From contig CP141140.1 in assembly GCA_035235625.1 (NCBI GenBank), positions 52,261,351-52,325,350 on the forward strand: a stretch of 64,000 bases of DNA. The letters run 5' to 3'. The position numbers and the translations under genes are program-made. This DNA is from Saururus chinensis. Lineage: Eukaryota; Streptophyta; Magnoliopsida; Piperales; Saururaceae. Positions 12,320 through 23,399 of this stretch are shown here, one piece after another; within the stretch, counting starts at the first letter, position 1, and the number at the start of each line of letters is the position of its first letter. Below the pieces are notes generated by a model. The model ran no database searches and was not told the DNA's origin. It saw only the letters and a program-made list of their open reading frames with translations.

Positions 12320-12830
12320 TCCTCCCCTGGCTTAAAAGAATTTATCCTTGAATTCACATTATCATCATCTAAAGCATCGCCAAGATAAACATGAGATATT
12401 TAACATTGAAAATATCTGAAGTGAGAATGTGGCTTGGAAGCTTGAGTCTATAGGCATTAGAATTAATCTTTGCCTATGGTAAACATTTGAAGTGCAAATC
12501 TGACAATGGTAAACCATGTAAATGATATACCTCCCGAAAGAAAAGTAATATAACATAAGATGTATCATTGGTCTTTTTGTAAGCAATAAAATGTACAATC
12601 TTGGAGAATCCAAAACCTCCAAATACATATATGTAAATCAAGATTCTCCAAATACATATATAAACCAACATTACTAGATGTCCCTTTGGCCATGTGGCAT
12701 ATGCGACACTTCCCAAGAAATCTATATAGCTCCCTGCATATAAATGACCAAAAATAAGAAGAAGAAATAAGTTACAAACTCTTATATCTTCCCATATGAA
12801 CCTCATCATGTAACTCCTTACTGATTTTCA
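12312..12830 (-). pseudogene. Ty3/gypsy integrase and polyprotein C-terminus, truncated and frameshifted
   Basis: Minus-strand reading: CRICHMAKGTSSN (12650-12700, end of the HHCC zinc finger), then a short duplicated AT-rich stretch, then FSKIVHFIAYKKTND...FFREVYHLHGLPLS, the first half of the DDE integrase core. The rest of the core is deleted. The next readable part is KINSNAYRLKLPSHI and FNVKYL (the post-core region), a frameshift near 12390, and LGDALDDDN...INSFKPGEDDVD ending in TAG. This acidic tail is typical of plant Ty3/gypsy polyproteins. Not functional. Confidence 0.75.
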
Positions 12831-13170
12831 AGTGCAAGCTACAAGTAGGAACACATAGCTGATTGCCCTTGAAAAGAAACCCATCATGCAACGAATAATC
12901 TTATTTATGTCTTGTCTTAAGTATAGAAAGCAAAGAAAGGATCAAAAAACAATAGCTCCTAAAATAAATCAAACCCTAACACATGAGTACACATACTTCA
13001 GAGTAAGTATGCTCAATGACTCCAGGCATCTATAACCTTGTTCTGAACTCTAGACTTATAATTAAGCACAAAAGTAAACTCTTCAAAGACCAATGATATC
13101 TAAGATGACAAATTTACTTCAAACTTTAGAAAATATAATGTTACTCTTGATTTAATTCCCCAAGAGCCTT

Positions 13171-13486
13171 TGTAATGATACGCCCTATGGGTTGGGTTCT
13201 GCCTTTAGTCTATTTTAATTAGAAATTAATTATTAGTTATAGTATAATAGGGGTTAATTCTTATTATACTTAGGCTAATATTAGAGGCCCATTATAATTA
13301 CTAGTTCTATGAGGAATAGGATTCTCAATTGTCCATAAATATGCAGGCGTTTTGCCCTATTTGATTAATTCAAAAAATTAATTGATAATAATTTAATAAT
13401 TTTAATATAGCCTATTTAGCACTAATCCTTCTTCTCTCCCATTTCTCTTTAATTTTTCCCATATAGAGACCTCTTGGTCTACATCA
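13171..13486 (+). repeat. 5' LTR of the short retroelement
   Basis: Starts TGTAATGATACGCCC and ends GGTCTACATCA. Its last ~100 bp (TAGCCTATTTAGCAC, CCTTCTTCTCTCCC, CTCTTGGTCTACATCA) recur at 14285-14374. Confidence 0.6.
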
Positions 13487-14267
13487 TTGGTTGCTTAGAG
13501 TATCGTTGTGCCCTCCCACCCTCTCTCATTTGTCAATTTAAGACAAGATTGGAAGTAGTACATCAAGAATTAACTACTATGACAACCTTAGATCAAAAAT
13601 TAGATAGCCACCAACAGTATCTTCGTTGCCGCTTTGACCAAGCGTTGCAAGACAGCTTTCAACTTGGGTTGTCCATCGCCAGCATCTACCATCAGACCAT
13701 CTTGCACACCAGTTGCGCCTGCCATCATCGCCTCGTCTGCCACATACCCACATCCCTTCTGTCGGCATCCAAATCTTCTTTTGCCTTTGTCCACTCCACG
13801 AGAGTAGATGTAATCTCGCCCATTTTCAACGAGAGAGCCATTTGTTGTTGAGATGAACAATGCACCATGTTTACCCTCGTTGGCAGAAATCACAATGCAA
13901 AACATTAAAAAATCGATGGATGATATAGAACTTCCCTTAGATCCCACGGTCATGGCTCCCAACAAAATCGGCCCCATGGTGCCCCTGTCTCTACCACAGT
14001 TCCTCTCTTGCACAAAGCTTTAGAATGACCCCGGCGGAGGCCGCATGTGCTCCGACCTCAAAATCTGTCTCCCTCTTCCCACTGGTCGTGCCTTCTTCTG
14101 CAGCAAAGTTGACGCTCGTAGCGCCGCTGTATCTCTCCTCTTTGGCGGACCAGCGTCCTCTTTCGGCGATGACGCTTCATCCAATCACACAAGGCATCAA
14201 GGACGTGATCCATGCTGAGAAAGCAATTCCGGGTTTGCAATATCCTTCTCTGACTGGCATTGTTGCT

Positions 14268-14374
14268 CTGGCGTTTTTAGATTAGTTATTTTAATTTAGC
14301 CTTTTTAGCCTTAATCCTTCTCCTCTCCTCTTTCTCCTTAATGTTTTCCATGTAGACCCCTTTAGTCTACATCA
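14268..14374 (+). repeat. Partial 3' LTR of the short retroelement
   Basis: TAGCCTTTTTAGCCTTAATC, CTCCTCTCC and TTTAGTCTACATCA match the end of the LTR at 13171-13486. The 5' two thirds are not recognisable, so this copy is truncated or heavily diverged. Confidence 0.55.
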
Positions 14375-15640
14375 GCCTCATGGATACCCTCTCCCAAATA
14401 GCAGTCCTCAAAGCAGAACACGAAGACATAATTGGGGAGGTGGATATGAGAAACTGGAAGATAAAGCCAGATGATCATGGGACAATAATATAACCACCCC
14501 CGCAATAGGAAGATAATATTCTCCAAAGAGCTATCATCGCCAATAAACCAATCTCTATGGCCCTTTTGGAATGTTGTCAGATTAATCACAAATAGAGAAA
14601 ATGTGAACTCATATAAAGTTGTATTCAACAAATTGATGTAAAATTATTAGAGGCAATTGAGTGCACCTATGATCCTCCAACGATTAATCAGCAGCCGCCT
14701 TTTTTGTTAAGCCATATTGTGAATTGAATAATTTCTCTATCATTGCATTAAAATTGGTTCAAGTGGATAGATGGTATTAATTACCTGGGGGGGGGGGGGG
14801 GGGTGCAAATTGGAAAGAGCTAATAGTTGTATTAAATCTTGAATTCATCTTACAAAAGTGACCCTGACAGTTTAGTCTGGGAGTTGTTGATTAAGATGAG
14901 GACGCTTTCATCCACCTGCTAAGTTGCAAACATTGACTTCTACTCCTAAGCACCAGCTCCGTTTTCACTCTTGTATATTCAAGGAAAGGACTCCTATTTT
15001 GTTCTGATTTCAACCGTGAGTCAATTGATTATATCCACTTAGAATTGGTACGTTCTGTATGACTAACTCACAGATCTTGAAAAGCACAAGTTTGTGTTGG
15101 TTGACCGCATGTAAGGCAACGTACGGTTATGTAAATAGGAGTCTCAAGAGTCCTGTGTTAGTTACACTACTTAACAACATTGCTTGTATCAATACTGCAG
15201 TGTACTTCCATCTCTGAAAATTTTTCTCTGGCCAAATTGCCTTTTTATGTGAAATTGTTGTATAAGGCTAAAGAAGCCAAATTACTTGCATAAGTTTTTC
15301 ACAAGAAGACTACAGCTACTTCTTCACTGCATTGCCATAAAAAAATATTAATAAAAAACAAAATCTTGGCGCTGCAAATTATGACCAACAACAGAACTTG
15401 TTGCCTAACCAAAAAAATCTGTAATCTAAATAAGCACGAAAACTCCAAAATAAGTGTCATATTTGTATTATTTTTTTATTTGATAGGTAAAATCGGGTAT
15501 TTTCATTTACTATGCTAAAGCAGGGAACAAAGATAATAACAAAGGAGCCAATAAAAACAAAAGGAAAAAATTACAAACTCCATCTCATTAAGATAAATGG
15601 GAACCACTAGAGATATTTTGTATGGTGGAAATTGGCGGAA
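14375..15640. other. Gene-free spacer with a 17-G homopolymer
   Basis: No domain-bearing frame. A run of 17 G lies at 14787-14803. The last nine bases, TTGGCGGAA (15632-15640), are the left flank of the next element. Confidence 0.45.
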
Positions 15641-15965
15641 GAAAAAATTATTTAAATAATATTAAAAAAATAATTACTAAAATTATGAAAAGAGAAAAAT
15701 ATTCTCCAAAGTGGTGTCCGTGTTGGCCACTTAGGTGCTAGCCAAGAGCTGACGTCTGTGTGACATTTTTATAATTTTTTTTATTTCATCCTTTTAAAGG
15801 ACGAAATTTATTTTAAGTTAATTTTGTCCTTCTGAATGATGAAATCCCCACACTTTGGCTTACCGACTAAAGGTTTCAGCGACGAAATCAACTTATAAGC
15901 TTATTTCGTCCTTTAAAAGGATGAAATCTTCTTAATTCTTTTTAGATAACTTAAAATCGAAAGTG
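15641..15965 (+). repeat. Left TIR of element 2, with TTTCGTCC/GGACGAAA palindromes
   Basis: Reverse-complement partner of 22440-22765. It holds fold-back motifs such as TTTCATCCTTTTAAAGGACGAAA and TTTCGTCCTTTAAAAGGATGAAA (here about 15784-15809 and 15904-15929). Confidence 0.75.
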
Positions 15966-16899
15966 ATCCCTATCCCTGTATAACATTACATATTTTCCAC
16001 ACAAAACATATAAGTATGTCCCTATATAATATCACATATGTTTCACATAAACAACATATAAATCAAAATAATATCAACACATCAAGTGAGTAGAAAGTAC
16101 ATGCATAATATATAAATTACATACAAATTTCTCAAAATATTTTTGGTTTACAAAACAAGCATATAACAACTCTAAGTCACTCCACCTCTCCTACCCCTAT
16201 GACCTCGACCCCGACGGTATTATATTGGCTCTTCTAGCTCCACCTACTCGTTGTGCTCCGCCTACTCCTGCTGCTTCTGCTTCGCGTAAGTAACAGAAGG
16301 CTTTGCATAAGATAATGGGATAAAATCCACACGAAATGCCCGTTGTCATCTATGATATACTATCGGATCTAGCTATGGGTAGGCTAGATGTGGAGCAACC
16401 GGAGATGATGAATGTTGAGGAGAGCCAAGTGTTGCAGATGAAGATGGAATATCTGGGAATGGAGCATGCCTCGATTGTGTCTGAGCTGCCTCGTCAGTAG
16501 GATAATATCCATGAACATCCGCAATAACCGACTAAAGTAGTGACAAACTATGAAGGACATTATCATGGTGCCTAATGATCGACTAGCATGATGCTAAGAA
16601 GACCTCACCTGAAGTATAGTTGTTAACTATGTCATTCAAATGTGTATATGTTCTTTGCGCTAAACCAAGCTACAGAAAAATTAAAATGACATGATGCTAA
16701 TAAGAGCTCACTTGAATTATAGGTGTTAAAGGCGTCAGTCAAATGTGTATATGTCCACCGCACTAAACCAAGCTATAGAAAAATTAAAATAAAAGTCATA
16801 TAACTAATAAATGAGAAATAAGAAAATATTATTATATAATTAATTAAGATATACTTACCAAAGCTTCCTGAGATGCACCCGTAGGCTAATATGGCATCT

Positions 16900-18748
16900 C
16901 CTCTACATCATCGCGTGGTAAAATATATCTGCACATAATGGGTAAATATCACTACATACATGGGCTACGAACATCTTGCAATGTCATAGCCATCTCCCTT
17001 CGAATAATAGTGGCTCTCCTATTATCCCATTGAGCGATATATGCTGCATGATGTAGAGCCTAGTTGGTAATTTGGTGGCCTTCTCGAGTGGTCTGATCGA
17101 TAAACTCTATGGTACAAGGAGGGACGTCTTGATCCAAGTTAAATTGGAGCATCACACAATCAGGCACGTACAGCTCGACAATCTCAAAACAGATGAGCAG
17201 AGCCACACCTCTCTTCCCTCTAATCAAAGAAGAGGTAACTCAACCAATACCTAAGGCGAGTATGGCTGCCAAATAACCTAGACAATTTATAAGTATAATT
17301 AGTTTTTAATGACCTTACATAGCTTATAATTATTATATGAAATGTGATAATGAAATGAAATTACCTAATAAGGCCACTAGTGATCTAACTCTCCTCTATA
17401 CAAAAACGAAGGACTCCTTATGGATTTTTGGTTTTTCTCCTCCAAACATTCCACCTTAAGGAGTCAAATTTAAAACATAAGTTCAACACATCCAAATAAA
17501 CCTATGCTAAAAATATAAGTGTAAAAAATTACCCTACCTAGCTCCTAATGGAGCACCCTTGACTACGTAACTCATCTCAATAGTTGGTCAGCCAACATGT
17601 AAATGCTCCCACGATAATAGTTGTGTCACAAAATATTATAAAAGTTATTAAAAAATGTAAAATAATTGTACATGTAAAAAAATTAACTTCGATGAATTCA
17701 TTTACCTGAAGAAGGGTTAGAAAGTCTACAATCCCCAAGGTCATAGCTTGACAAGTTTTCCCTATCTCTCAGTATAAAAATGCAAGGGTGGCACTGCCCC
17801 ATGCATAAGCATATGATATGTTGAAATCCATTAGGAAGGAGAAATACACAACATGAACATGGCTACTCATGTTATTGCCAATCATCATAGCCCCAAGTAA
17901 ATGTAACAAATATACGTGTGCATTCTGCTTGATCACTATCTCGATGGCATCTGCTAGGAGTGCATGGAACTCACCTAATAGCCATCTAAGACTCACTCAG
18001 CTACCACACATCACTAAAGGAGGAGGTGCTCTGCCAAGGAGTCTAACTAATAAATTCAAATCTCCTCCTCCTATCGTGCATGTCACTACCTGTTCATCGA
18101 TGCGATGTCCTAGAATAACTGCCACATTTATAAGAGTGATGGATACATCTCCCCATTAAGTGTGTGAAACGTCTGTGTCTCCCTCCTCCATCTCTCGACA
18201 AGAGTTGTGAGCAAAGGCCTATTGAGATGAATGTACTGTATATGAATAAAATGTCCAAATCTGGCTTGCTCGATGTATTGTAGTATACGCTCATCTATAG
18301 GCCACTGTCAATGGTATCTAAATTGTTCAGTGCACTCCAAGATGCGCCCACATATATCTCTTCTTTGTTTTGTTGTTCCATATTCATAACACAATTAACC
18401 GCCGCATCTATCTCCTCATTTGTGATGTGTGTATAGATTGGCTCCTCTTCGTCAAAGTATGGCAGCTTTTCATCATCCACATTCATGTCATTTGTAGCAA
18501 TTGCATTATCTACCACATCATCCCCCTTGCCGACAACCATCTGTTGAGCACTTTCTTCACCTCTGACACCTTCTTCATTTATATCATACTCTTCTTTACT
18601 TGTTTTTCCTATATCATCTTCACCTTCATTGGCCTCATTTACATCAACATCATCATCATAGACATAGGTGCCCCTACACATAATATCACAATATTGAATT
18701 TCATATTACTTAAACACTTCTTTAAAAACTAAAAATGTTAGATTTGTT

Positions 18749-18799
<51 letters not shown>

Positions 18800-18990
18800 T
18801 ACCTTGGATAATTGGATGCTTTAGCATCATTATGTCCAACACCTATGTAGGGGTAATGTATACTCATCGAGCTTTGAGTTCCAAACCATGCACCGCCTTG
18901 AGACATTTCAATGCTAAATGTCTCATGTACATGCGATTTGTACCTTCCACATTAAGCACAAAATTCATAATTCAATATCCTAATTTTCAT
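16900..18990 (-). pseudogene. Plant mobile domain (PMD, 'aminotransferase-like') gene, decayed
   Basis: Minus strand, 5' to 3': QGGAWFGTQSSM and an acidic stretch (DDDVDVNEANEGEDD, 18660) lead to NNLDTIDSG, a frameshift, then DERILQYIEQARFGHF (18290). TTLVERWRRETQTFH follows, the PMD start. After a second frameshift near 18140 come LINVAVILGHRIDEQVV and LLGRAPPPLV, then a TGA (complement 17997-17999). SLRWLLGEFHALLADA, LLHLLGAMMIGN and YAWGSATLAFLY run to 17769, then a stop and FLTLLQ with a GT donor. Later parts: WEHLHVG (17610), GELDH-stop-WPY (17385), and FEIVELYVPDCVMLQFNLDQ with TTREGH and YIAQWDNRRA (to about 17000). This is near the full PMD known from MAIL1-type proteins and plant transposons. 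Broken by at least two frameshifts and several stops. Confidence 0.75.
18755..18795. repeat. (TA)n microsatellite
   Basis: About 40 bp of uninterrupted TA dinucleotides inside the PMD element. Confidence 0.95.
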
Positions 18991-19000
18991 TGACAGTTAT

Positions 19001-20962
19001 TGTAATGACCCAACCCAAGCCAGGCCCACAAAATCACTAATAGAAAATTTTTCTTTCCTTGAGTCAGGAATCATCATCTGTGTGCGAAAGGTACAATATT
19101 CATCTACGCACTATGGAGCTTCAAGCTTCCCCATACGTAGACTTAGGTTGTAATGAACATATACACACAATGAAGCTTCATAGTTTATCGCGTGTAAAAC
19201 AAAATAAAACATATACTTATAATTGATTTGGATTGGACGAACGTTGTCTTGCCGTTGGTTGCCTACGTATGTATTGGATATTATTCCAATACGATTTGAT
19301 CCAAATGTAATTCTACCTAATGGCTAATACATACAACAAACGTCACAAAATTATATACGTTAAAATATGTATATACTGATATTTAATCGGAGTTATACAA
19401 AAACTCGTCATATATCGGAGTCAAGATGAAGTTAATAAGTCAACGAAATCATATATCTCACTCTACCACAGAGCGGGATCAAAAACACATACACACGTCT
19501 CGCTCTATCACTGAGCCAAGACCGAACACACACACACATACACCACACGTCTTGCTCTACCCCAGAGCAAAACAGAACATAAACATGTCACATCAAAGCA
19601 TAGCAGATTAAAGCACAAAGGATCACGACATGACATAACACACACCCTAATTTAGCACATGCAGTTTTATAATTTAAACGGGATGTCAGAAATACTTACT
19701 CCCCTCATGTCTCATAAGGTAACAGTATTCGGAGTTGCTCATTCTTGCTTGGCATCCTCCCCTTAGGATTTAAATGCAGTAGACAAAGCTTCCTCTAGCC
19801 TCCATATGTTCCTCATCTTGCACTGAAAGACTACGTACAAACGTTCTCCTTGTCGGAGACTTCTAATTTTTCGTGCCAGTGGGCGGCAAATAGAACCTGC
19901 CCTACTCGGGGATGTTCCTTACACAACGTGGCTCTTTAGTGGAAGACAGAGCCTACCCTACTCTGGATTGCTTCTCTGGTTATGGCCCGACAACTTTAGA
20001 CAAAACCTCGTCTTGCTCCTGGCCCCTTTTTCTTACTCCGGTGCTTGAGGACGACAGGCAGAACCTTCCCTTGTCTCAGGGCATTTCCTCCTCATACGAA
20101 TTGCCAACTCAGAAAATGGACCCCTCCATCGTGAAGAGCATGCTCAATTTAATCAAGAACACCTCTTGGATGGAATAAATCAAAGCTAGGATGCTCAGAA
20201 ATAGAGAAAAAGAAGATTGTTGGTGCTTGAGGACAACGGGCAGGACCTCTCTTTCTCTTGGGGCGTTTTCTCGTTATACAGTCTCCAACTCAAAGAAAGG
20301 ACCACTCCATTGCATAGAGCACGCTTAATTTACTTAAAAATGCCTCTTGAACAGCCTTAATTGGACTCAGTTGGTCAGAAACAGGGGAAATGAAGTTCTG
20401 ACTCAAAAACTGCACAAATGCATATAGACCCCTAGCGTGCCGAAACTGCAGCACCACGCCGCCATTTCTGGTGGCGCTCGCCAAAACAGCATGCAATGCC
20501 CGTGATAACATGTGGGTCGCACCGCACATTACGTGGGTCATGCCTGCGCCATGCCGGCAAACACCAGTTGCGCGCTGCGCACGTTGGCATTTCCTTTTCT
20601 CTTTTTTTTTATTTTTTTATACTCAAAACTTCAAACGCATGCAACTTCTTACCCCGGATTCGGATTCGCGCGTTCTTGGTACCATTGGACTCGTATCGAT
20701 GAGCCCTTCAATACTAACCCACTTAAAGCAGTATATCATGCTCTTTCTAAGTGGGTCCCACCTATTTTACATACTTCTCGAGGTCATAACTTCCGGTCTA
20801 GACCTCTGTTTTGCGCGTTCTTTGAATCGTTACGCTCATTATTTCAAGCTCTACTCATATACGAAGGTTTCAACATTTGAAACTCTCTATGACTCATTAA
20901 AAAATTATCTAATTACCTCTAACTTTGGTGGCTAAGCGTAATTAGAAATGCAAGGTGTTACA
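19001..20962. mobile_element. Solo LTR (1962 bp) nested in MULE-like element 2
   Basis: Begins TGTAATGACCCAACCC and ends CAAGGTGTTACA, i.e. TGTAA...TTACA inverted ends. It is flanked by a perfect 5-bp duplication GTTAT (18996-19000 and 20963-20967). There is no internal coding region, primer-binding site or second LTR, so it reads as a solo LTR left by unequal recombination of a Ty3/gypsy-type element. Its GTACCATTGGACTCGTATCG stretch near 20680 recurs, inverted, in the LTR fragment at 52993 and, in the same orientation, near 29835. Orientation is not certain. Confidence 0.85.
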
Positions 20963-21009
20963 GTTATAAGATTCACACATAATTTGTATATCAAGAAACC
21001 TTACCTCTA

Positions 21010-21470
21010 ATTAGGTCCACTTCCATTGTCAATAGTTGGAGACGACCTATGGCTTTCATTTGAAGCTATTATCATCAATAAATTTTCTTCTTCATTATCA
21101 TCACTAGCATTTGCATGTGCCTTTCACTGCTCAAATTTTATTTTAGAGCTCTTGTGTAAGCTCCAGTGTGAGCTCCTACTTGTATTGCGCCCTTCATTGG
21201 GCACTCAGGCCTCTTTTTTGAGATATAGGTCAAAAAAAATATGTGAGACGAATGGTGAAATATTTGTCTTAATGATGCATCATAATTTACACATAGTAGT
21301 CATGATCTCTATCCAAATATCGGAATATTACATTTTATAGTAATTTTTCATCTCTTTCGATCCCAACCAACTTTTCTAGCTACTTGTATCTTAAGTTCAT
21401 CATAAGTAGATGATTTCTTAATGAATAATCCATCTATGCCTCCTTCACGGTGAAGCATAAAACTAACCAT
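21010..21470 (-). pseudogene. MULE transposase N-terminal (MuDR/PB1-like) domain, decayed
   Basis: The ATG complement of 21468-21470 opens MVSFMLHREGGIDGLF, then SSTYDELKIQVARKVGWDRKR, a stop, KITIKCNIPIFG, further stops, YDASLRQIF and FFDLYLKK. A Tyr-Asp-Glu-Leu helix, a KITIKC strand and a terminal strand form the domain that normally opens MULE transposases. Downstream is a Ser/Asn/acidic stretch (NASDDNEEEN) to about 21020. The next bases are cut by the solo LTR at 20962. The gene appears to resume at 18995, leading into the acidic linker and the PMD. No catalytic core lies between. Three in-frame stops make it a pseudogene. Confidence 0.6.
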
Positions 21471-22439
21471 TTCTTCCGCCATCTCTATTTACTTAATTCA
21501 TAACCAATAAATTACATAAATAATATATTAAACAATTACTTCAAAATAACTACTTTACTTAATGAAACATAAGATTAATCTATTACTCGAGCTTAATCAA
21601 GCAATTCCACTCAAACAACAAAAATCATATCACAATTCCATAAAACTATAACACAATTCCATAAAATCATATCACAATTCCATAAAGCCAGTCAAATCAT
21701 CTATCTAGTAAAATGCAATGAATCTCACCTAAAAAATATTACTTAAAAAGCTTAAGAACCACAACACATATCTTACATTTAAGAAAAAATTAATATATAG
21801 CAAGAAAGCAACAATCCAGCAATGGAATCAAACATCAGAACTGCTTTATTCGAACAAAAACTACAAATTTTTCAGAAATCTAAGTAGTTCTTAAGACCCA
21901 ACTCATCATAAACATGGAATGTTTACGAAAATCAATTGCGGAGTTTAGGAATGACAAATGAGTAGTTATCATGTTTGTAACTTGAACACAAACGCTATCA
22001 AAATAAACAGAATTTTGAGAAAATTGCCCCAAAACATCCTATTTTTAACATGGAAACTAGTAGCAAAATCCAAAAAAACAATTCGTCAAAGACCATGGAA
22101 CACTAGATTACAAGAATTAGGAACAAGCAACAAAAATTGGAAGGCTAAAGCAGGAAGTTTACCCAACAATTACCACGGACTTGTGCAAAATGGTGGCAAA
22201 TCTGGGAGGATTTGGGTGAAATTGTGATTTTGGCAAAATTAAGGCAACCGACGGTTTTGAGAGAAGGGGATGGAGGATTTGGGCAAAGTAAAGCGGTAGA
22301 TGGTAGATCCAAACGAAGTTCTGGATGCTGGAGGTCGGTGGACAGTGGAGCACGATGCACACAACATTGGAAGCGGGTGAAATGGGAGATGAAGAACGGC
22401 CAGGATGGGGAACTGAGGAGTAAGTAGTCTATGGATTTC

Positions 22440-22765
22440 CTCATTTCAAAGGACGAAATCAGGTTAAGTTGATTTCATCCTTAAGTGCCGATACATTCAT
22501 CTAGATAAGTGCAAGTATAGAGATTTTGTCCTTTGGAAGGACAAAATCACTCTGAAGAGGATTTAGTCCTTCCGAATGATGAAATTAACTAAAAAACTAA
22601 TTTTGTCCTTCTAAAGGACAAAATTAGAAAAAAATTAAAAAATGTCATGTAGGCACCAATGCTTAGCCGGTGCCTACGTGGCCAAAGCGGACACTACTTT
22701 GGAAAATAATTTTCTCTCTTTGCAATTTTAGTAATTTATTTTAATATTATTTAAATAATTTTCCC
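22440..22765 (-). repeat. Right TIR of element 2, with TTTTGTCC/GGACAAAA palindromes
   Basis: Partner of 15641-15965. It carries three diverged copies of the fold-back motif (GTCCTTTGGAAGGAC, GTCCTTCTAAAGGAC and a half copy near 22450). Confidence 0.75.
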
Positions 22766-22774
22766 TTGGCACAA

Positions 22775-23399
22775 ACATAAGTTTTGAATTGAGTTTCGCA
22801 CTATTTGAAAATACTTCTCTTGAGGAGATTTTCATTGCTAAATAGACGGCTGTTCCTTCTCTCATTATAGACTGCGCAATTCAAGAAAAGTTTAAGCAGA
22901 TTACCCAACTCAAGTAAATTTTTTACTTAAGAAAGTGATCTGGTTGAGTGCCTGGGAAGCATGACGTTCAGAAAAATCCACCCGGAAGAATCTGAATGTA
23001 GAGCAAGCCTCACTTGGAATAACTACAGTTGAAGAGAATGTGCTCTGAACTCTCTAGATCAGACTTGCAGTGAACGGCTCTTTGCTGAATTTTGTCCTCA
23101 GTAAGGAGACGACTATAAAGCATCAGCCAACATATAAAGGAGTGGAGTGGAATTATATGTTTGAACTAAATAACATGCATCCATTGAAGTTTAGGACTGC
23201 TAAAAAAACACCTTGTAGGCAGATGAAGAAGTGAAACATCCTGAGGATGAAGCTTTCCAAAGGATGTTGTCCTTCTCAATGTTTAAGGAGGGTTTTTCTG
23301 CGTCGATGACTTGAAGCAAATGTTGGTTGAGCAAGTTAATACGATGATCCCAGACTCATCTACCATCAATGATGCAATCTCTGAACTTTTGGCTAAACT
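22775..23399. other. Gene-free spacer
   Basis: No recognisable frame or repeat boundary. It separates MULE-like element 2 from a LINE fragment whose 3' portion may extend into it. Confidence 0.4.

Larger units (their letters stand above)
11783..12830 (-). mobile_element. Ty3/gypsy retrotransposon fragment (integrase end + 3' LTR), minus strand
   Basis: On the minus strand a broken integrase is followed by the polyprotein C-terminus, its stop, and a 537-bp LTR (11783-12319) with TGATG...CATCA inverted ends. The 5' part of the element (gag, protease, RT) is missing. A TATA-like TATAAATAC in the LTR (about 11967-11975, minus strand) fits its promoter. Confidence 0.7.
13171..14374 (+). mobile_element. 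Short LTR retroelement (LARD/TRIM-like)
   Basis: A 316-bp 5' LTR (TGTAATGATACG...GTCTACATCA, 13171-13486) is followed by a weak primer-binding site (TTGGTTGCTTAGAGTATC; compare TTGGTATCAGAG for tRNA-iMet). About 780 bp of GC-rich internal DNA follows, then a partial second LTR ending GTCTACATCA (14374). Flanking 5-mers are GCCTT (13166-13170) and GCCTC (14375-14379), a near-perfect target duplication. The first ~125 internal codons (13474-13851) read MTTLDQKLDSHQQYLR..., faintly gag-like, but there is no protease or RT. Confidence 0.6.
15641..22765 (-). mobile_element. MULE-like element 2 carrying a MURA-N/plant-mobile-domain gene
   Basis: Terminal inverted repeats of about 330 bp: left AAAAATTATTTAAATAATAT... 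(15641-15960), right its reverse complement (22440-22765). The pairing includes the GGTGTCCG/CGGACACT and GGCCAC/GTGGCC blocks and several fold-back motifs. Flanking 9-mers are TTGGCGGAA (15632-15640) and TTGGCACAA (22766-22774), 7 of 9 identical, the target-duplication length of Mutator elements. Inside, all recognisable coding is on the minus strand: a MULE-transposase N-terminal domain (21470 downwards), an acidic linker (18681-18300) and a PMD (18290-16900). A 1962-bp solo LTR splits the gene. No DDE transposase core or SWIM finger was found. Confidence 0.75.

Noticed and set aside
13600-14013. 137-codon minus-strand frame inside the short LTR element
   Set aside because: Opposite to the element's primer-binding-site orientation, no known domain, and overlapped by plus-strand frames.
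20290-20935. Overlapping open frames of 80-150 codons
   Set aside because: They lie within the solo LTR and have no domain.
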